A stretch of 10,665 bases of DNA from Anaerolineae bacterium (GTDB lineage Bacteria > Chloroflexota > Anaerolineae > Aggregatilineales > Aggregatilineaceae): contig JAFGJA010000021.1 of NCBI GenBank assembly GCA_016929355.1, forward strand, positions 1 to 10,665. Reading direction: 5' to 3'. This document shows, in pieces, positions 8,311 through 10,665 of this stretch (position 1 is its first letter; every line of letters starts with the position of its first letter). The notes beneath the pieces are model-generated. The model was not told where the DNA came from and did not search any database. It worked only from the letters and a program-made list of their open reading frames with translations. Position numbers and translations under genes: made by a program.

Positions 8311-8340
8311 AGTATACCCTAACTCTGGTTCCCGAATCAA
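8311..8340 (-). promoter_or_regulatory. Candidate sigma-70-type promoter of the glycan operon
   Basis: On the minus strand TTGATT (8340-8335) is followed after 18 bases by TATACT (8316-8311). They match the -35 and -10 consensus at 4 and 5 of 6 positions. Transcription would begin near 8303, about 20 to 40 bases before the candidate start codons of the polyprenyl-phosphate transferase gene. It is the only convincing promoter-like pair I noticed in this gap. Prediction from sequence only. Confidence 0.55.
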
Positions 8341-8387
8341 CCCACGACTGACTGACGGAGCCACGAACAAGTTGTCATCGATTTTTT

Positions 8388-8489
8388 ACCCCTCCCCCTA
8401 ACTCCTTCCCCACCCGGTGGCGAGGGGGAATCGGACCACAACCTGACTCCCCCTCGCCAGCGCATGGAGAGGGGGCTGGGGGGTGAGGT
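8388..8489. repeat. 102-base C/G-rich imperfect inverted repeat (MITE/REP-like)
   Basis: The left arm (8388-8432) and right arm (8445-8489) are reverse complements at 34 of 45 positions, around a 12-base loop. Next to the loop the pairing is near perfect, with tccccctcgcca against its complement over 12 bases. The element starts 7 bases after the stop of the uracil-DNA glycosylase gene and lies upstream of the glycan operon promoter. As RNA it would form a strong hairpin. No T-run follows it on either strand, so it is not a standard intrinsic terminator, though it could still stabilise or end the upstream transcript. Similar C-run/G-run palindromes recur between genes in some environmental bacterial genomes (from memory, unchecked). 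Confidence 0.75.
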
Positions 8490-8496
8490 GCAAGGG

Positions 8497-9159
8497 TTAG
8501 AATAAACTCAATTGCTTGGGCGGCGGCGGTGGTTGTTCGTCCCGGCCCTCGTCACTGACCTCTTCGACTTCCTGAATCAACGCCAACATGCGTTTGAAGT
8601 CTTCTTCCATCACCGGGCGCAAATTGGGATTCCGCAGCACTGCCGCCGGGTGGAATAGGGGATAATAGATGCGCCCATCCTGGCGTAGTGGCTCGCCATG
8701 AATTTTTGAAATCCGGGCATTTTTGGGAAAAAAGAGCGCCATGCTGAAACGGCCTAACGTGGCGATGATTTTCGGTTTGACGATGTCGATCTGTTGCTGC
8801 AAATAGGCGGGCATACAGGTGTCAATCTCGCCGGGTAGCGGATCACGATTGCCGGGGGGACGGCATTTGACCACATTTGTGATAAACACGTCCGCGCGGG
8901 ATAGGTTGATTTTGCCAAGCAGTTCGCCCAGATATTTACCCGACGCGCCCACAAAGGGCAATCCTTGCTGATCTTCATGATAGCCGGGGGCTTCGCCAAT
9001 GAACATAATATCCGCGTCGGCACGCCCAGCGCCGGGAACGGCTTTGGTGCGGCCACTGTGGAGCGGGCACTTTTCACAGACACGAATTTCTCCGGCGATT
9101 TTCTCCAGAGCGGCGCGGCGATCCTCAAAGTTCATCGTTTGTTGATCTTGTTCGGACAC
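8497..9159 (-). CDS. udg: Family 4 uracil-DNA glycosylase (4Fe-4S)
   Basis: A 220-residue base-excision repair enzyme that removes uracil from DNA. With the chosen start, four cysteines suited to the iron-sulfur cluster of this family are Cys28 and Cys31 (CEKCPL), Cys99 (KCRPPGNRDP) and Cys115 (DTCMPAYL). Motif 1 is GEAPGYHED (55-63) and the uracil-contact/His motif is HPAAVLRN (170-177). The C-terminus ends in a proline run and QLSLF, typical of an unstructured tail. The GTG at 9159 is preferred because AAGGAG stands six bases upstream of it. An in-frame ATG at 9174 has no ribosome binding site and would place AAGGAG inside the coding region. The gene follows rimI after 33 bases and is probably cotranscribed with it. 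Confidence 0.94.
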   Translation of the reverse strand: MSEQDQQTMNFEDRRAALEKIAGEIRVCEKCPLHSGRTKAVPGAGRADADIMFIGEAPGYHEDQQGLPFVGASGKYLGELLGKINLSRADVFITNVVKCRPPGNRDPLPGEIDTCMPAYLQQQIDIVKPKIIATLGRFSMALFFPKNARISKIHGEPLRQDGRIYYPLFHPAAVLRNPNLRPVMEEDFKRMLALIQEVEEVSDEGRDEQPPPPPKQLSLF

Positions 9160-9165
9160 GATCTT

Positions 9166-9171
9166 CTCCTT
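9166..9171 (-). promoter_or_regulatory. Ribosome binding site that decides the udg start
   Basis: The minus strand reads AAGGAG here, then six bases (AAGATC), then GTG at 9159. This strong Shine-Dalgarno match at normal spacing favours the GTG over the ATG at 9174, whose own upstream bases contain no comparable site. Confidence 0.75.
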
Positions 9172-9192
9172 CATTGTTCACAGTTAACAACG

Positions 9193-9816
9193 TTAACGCT
9201 GATCAGGCGACATGAATGTATCGGCAAAGGGTATGCGTTGGCGGAGCGCTGCAATCCGGCGCTGCAATTGTTCAGCATAGGCGGCATCCAGGGGGCGGAC
9301 TTCCATCAATAAGGCATCCTCGTTGTCGTCGCGGTAATACCCTCTGCGCCGTCCCACGACATGATAGCCATATTTTTCGTATAATTTTTGCGCGGTCACA
9401 TTAGATTCACGGACTTCCAGCACCGAATATTCCCCGCCCAGGTTAATCGAACGTTGCAACATGCCCGCCAGCAGCAATTCGCCCAGGCCGCGCCCGCGAA
9501 AATCGGGATGCGTGGCAATCGTGCTGATGTGCGCTTCGCCCGCGATCAGCCAGCAGCCGCCATAACCGACGATGATCGGAGGTGTGTTGGGGGCAAACAG
9601 GCGGTAAAGCAGACTGCGCCAGCCGTTCTGTGTAATCGGCGTTAAATGGGTGGCTTCGAGCACGACCATGTGTGACGTATCACTTTGGGAAATCTCAAAG
9701 TTGTAGGTGCGCGTGGACCAGGGCATCGTAAACGATTCCCGGTCTATGCTGACGACTTGCGGCACATCAGTTAATTGCATCTTGCGCAGAATGAAATGTT
9801 CCGCCGCCTGAGTCAT
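9193..9816 (-). CDS. rimI: Ribosomal-protein-alanine N-acetyltransferase RimI-like (GNAT)
   Basis: A GNAT-fold acetyltransferase. Family knowledge: RimI acetylates the N-terminal alanine of ribosomal protein S18 using acetyl-CoA. The acetyl-CoA pyrophosphate loop is RGRGLG at 107-112 within HPDFRGRGLGELLL. It is followed by LEVRESNVTAQKLYEKYGY (133-151), with Glu134 and Tyr146 in RimI-like positions, and by GRRRGYYRDDNEDALLMEV. At 207 residues it is clearly longer than E. coli RimI (about 148). The extra length is an insertion around residues 55-80 before the central sheet and a tail after about 175 rich in Gln, Arg and Leu. The ATG overlaps the tsaB stop by 4 bases. The tsaB-rimI pairing is common in bacteria and supports the RimI assignment, although the substrate could be another protein. 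Confidence 0.9.
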   Translation of the reverse strand: MTQAAEHFILRKMQLTDVPQVVSIDRESFTMPWSTRTYNFEISQSDTSHMVVLEATHLTPITQNGWRSLLYRLFAPNTPPIIVGYGGCWLIAGEAHISTIATHPDFRGRGLGELLLAGMLQRSINLGGEYSVLEVRESNVTAQKLYEKYGYHVVGRRRGYYRDDNEDALLMEVRPLDAAYAEQLQRRIAALRQRIPFADTFMSPDQR

Positions 9817-10481
9817 GGATGGGGCACTCCGGGTTGGTGCAGGTAGATGGGTGTCACTGTCGCCGGATCATCCACTTGCCCCGCACGGATGCGCTGCCAT
9901 GCGATTTCCGCCAGAAATCCCGCCCGGCGGAGGCTGTGTGCGCCGGTTGCCAGTTGGATCGGACGGTCCGTTGTATCCAGGGCACGATAACCGTTCTCGT
10001 CGATTTCACCCGCGATCAGCGTTGGGTGTTCAATCGCCTGAATCTGCTGTTCCCAGGCGGTAATGATCGCTTCGCCTTGCGGTGTCCAGCGCTGATCCTG
10101 CCATGTATAGGACTGGGCGCAAATCCGCCCGCGCCCGGCGCGCAGTACGGCGAGTAATTCTCCCTCAAACCAGGGAATATCTGCCGCGATACTATCCAGG
10201 GTTGGGATGGCGATCAGATCGATTTGATGGGCGATTGCCATGCCTTTGGCGACACTCATGCCGATGCGTAAGCCGGTAAATGATCCCGGTCCCTGCGCGA
10301 CAGCAATCGCGGTCAGTGCGGCGGGTTTTAGCGCTAGCTGGTTCAGCGCGCGCTGGATCGCGGGCGTCAGTTCGATAGTGTGATTATTGGCGGAATGCCA
10401 GGTCACTTCATAGCGCACTTGCCGCCCATCGTGCAAGGCCAGACTCATCATACGGCTGGCAGTATCGAATGCAAGTAACAC
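9813..10481 (-). CDS. tsaB: tRNA t6A37 threonylcarbamoyl complex subunit TsaB
   Basis: A 222-residue protein of the ASKHA fold. Family knowledge: TsaB pairs with TsaD and TsaE to place threonylcarbamoyl on A37 of ANN-decoding tRNAs, and acts as a scaffold without its own catalysis. The N-terminus MLLAFDTAS and the motif QGPGSFTGLRIG (63-74) are diagnostic of TsaB. The length is near the usual 220-230 residues. The start is set at GTG 10481, which lies seven bases after AGAGGAG and gives the family's N-terminus. TTG at 10484 is also in frame but too close to that site. An in-frame TAG just upstream limits the alternatives. tsaE ends 97 bases upstream, and the stop overlaps rimI. tsaD is not in this window. 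Confidence 0.95.
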   Translation of the reverse strand: MLLAFDTASRMMSLALHDGRQVRYEVTWHSANNHTIELTPAIQRALNQLALKPAALTAIAVAQGPGSFTGLRIGMSVAKGMAIAHQIDLIAIPTLDSIAADIPWFEGELLAVLRAGRGRICAQSYTWQDQRWTPQGEAIITAWEQQIQAIEHPTLIAGEIDENGYRALDTTDRPIQLATGAHSLRRAGFLAEIAWQRIRAGQVDDPATVTPIYLHQPGVPHP

Positions 10482-10488
10482 CAAATGG

Positions 10489-10495
10489 CTCCTCT
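10489..10495 (-). promoter_or_regulatory. Ribosome binding site of tsaB
   Basis: The minus strand reads AGAGGAG, seven bases before GTG at 10481 and four before TTG at 10484. The spacing favours the GTG start. Confidence 0.65.
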
Positions 10496-10509
10496 AAAAT
10501 CAAAAGCAT

Positions 10510-10546
10510 TTAACCGCAGAGAAAAACAAGGTAAAAGCGAGAGAAA
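10510..10546. repeat. 37-base dispersed repeat, copy B
   Basis: Matches copy A at 3158-3194 at 34 of 37 positions, without gaps and in the same orientation relative to the genes. It lies in the 97-base spacer between tsaE and tsaB, ending 14 bases before the tsaB ribosome binding site. Next to it (10551-10565) is a small hairpin with TGGAG/CTCCA arms that copy A lacks, so homology seems limited to the 37 bases. Confidence 0.75.
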
Positions 10547-10578
10547 ACAATGGAGCATACCTCCAGAAAATCAAACGA

Positions 10579-10665
10579 CTATTCATCGAGATGATCGCGC
10601 AGCGCAGCGACTAACTGCTCGTAACGCGCGCCAGTAGCGGTGATGGTCAATTGGCGCTGATTCTC
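10579..10665 (-). CDS. tsaE: Probable TsaE, C-terminal end only
   Basis: Only the last 28 codons and the TAG stop (10579-10581) are in the window. They encode a C-terminus reading QRQLTITATGARYEQLVAAL near its start. The LTITATG-type strand followed by an alanine- and leucine-rich helix resembles the end of TsaE, the ATPase of the t6A complex, and tsaE is commonly the gene immediately before tsaB. The Walker A motif that would prove the call lies outside the window. Same strand as tsaB and probably the same transcript. Confidence 0.6.
   Translation of the reverse strand, partial: ENQRQLTITATGARYEQLVAALRDHLDE

Noticed and set aside
8388..8489. Intrinsic terminator for the uracil-DNA glycosylase gene.
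   Set aside because: The hairpin is strong, but on the minus strand it is followed by TAAAAAAT instead of a T-run, so I list it as a repeat only.
8285..8496. RNA gene, riboswitch or CRISPR in the largest non-coding gap.
   Set aside because: I see no tRNA-like cloverleaf, no repeat-spacer pattern and no known riboswitch core. The gap is explained by the inverted repeat and the promoter candidate.
10551..10565. Small hairpin (TGGAG/CTCCA arms) between tsaE and tsaB as a terminator or attenuator.
   Set aside because: It has only five base pairs and is followed by no convincing T-run or alternative pairing.

Overview
All genes in this window lie on the minus strand, so biological order runs from high to low coordinates. 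Coding density is high, GC is moderately high, and neighbouring genes repeatedly overlap by 1 or 4 bases. The gene content and the tsaE-tsaB-rimI order are bacterial. My best guess is a Chloroflexota (Anaerolineae-like) genome, from the general look of the proteins and the kind of intergenic repeats. That is a weak inference from memory, not a database result.

Right part (about 10665 to 8497) is a housekeeping block. It holds the 3' end of a probable tsaE, then tsaB (tRNA t6A synthesis), rimI (protein N-terminal acetyltransferase) and a family 4 iron-sulfur uracil-DNA glycosylase. tsaB and rimI overlap by 4 bases. A 97-base spacer holding one copy of a short dispersed repeat separates tsaE from tsaB.

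The gap at 8267-8496 separates the two blocks. It holds a long C/G-rich imperfect inverted repeat (8388-8489) and, nearer the next gene, a plausible sigma-70-type promoter (8311-8340).

Left part (8266 to 1, running off the window) is a surface-glycan operon of six genes in transcription order: a WecA/TagO-type polyprenyl-phosphate sugar-1-phosphate transferase, a WbpP/TviC-like UDP-sugar 4-epimerase, a GT4 glycosyltransferase, an AsnB-type glutamine amidotransferase, a second GT4 glycosyltransferase, and a large GT-C membrane glycosyltransferase that is incomplete at the window edge. The first enzyme would load a sugar phosphate onto the lipid carrier at the membrane, the epimerase would supply a galacto-configured UDP-sugar, and the two GT4 enzymes would extend the chain in the cytoplasm. 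The GT-C protein would transfer a lipid-linked sugar on the outer face of the membrane. The amidotransferase may amidate a sugar acid in the glycan or may simply make asparagine.

I see no RNA gene, CRISPR array, transposase, toxin-antitoxin or defence system, and nothing that clearly amounts to an undescribed system. The most unusual structures are a 37-base repeat present twice, each time in the same orientation and inside an otherwise tightly packed gene series, and the 102-base inverted repeat between the two blocks.
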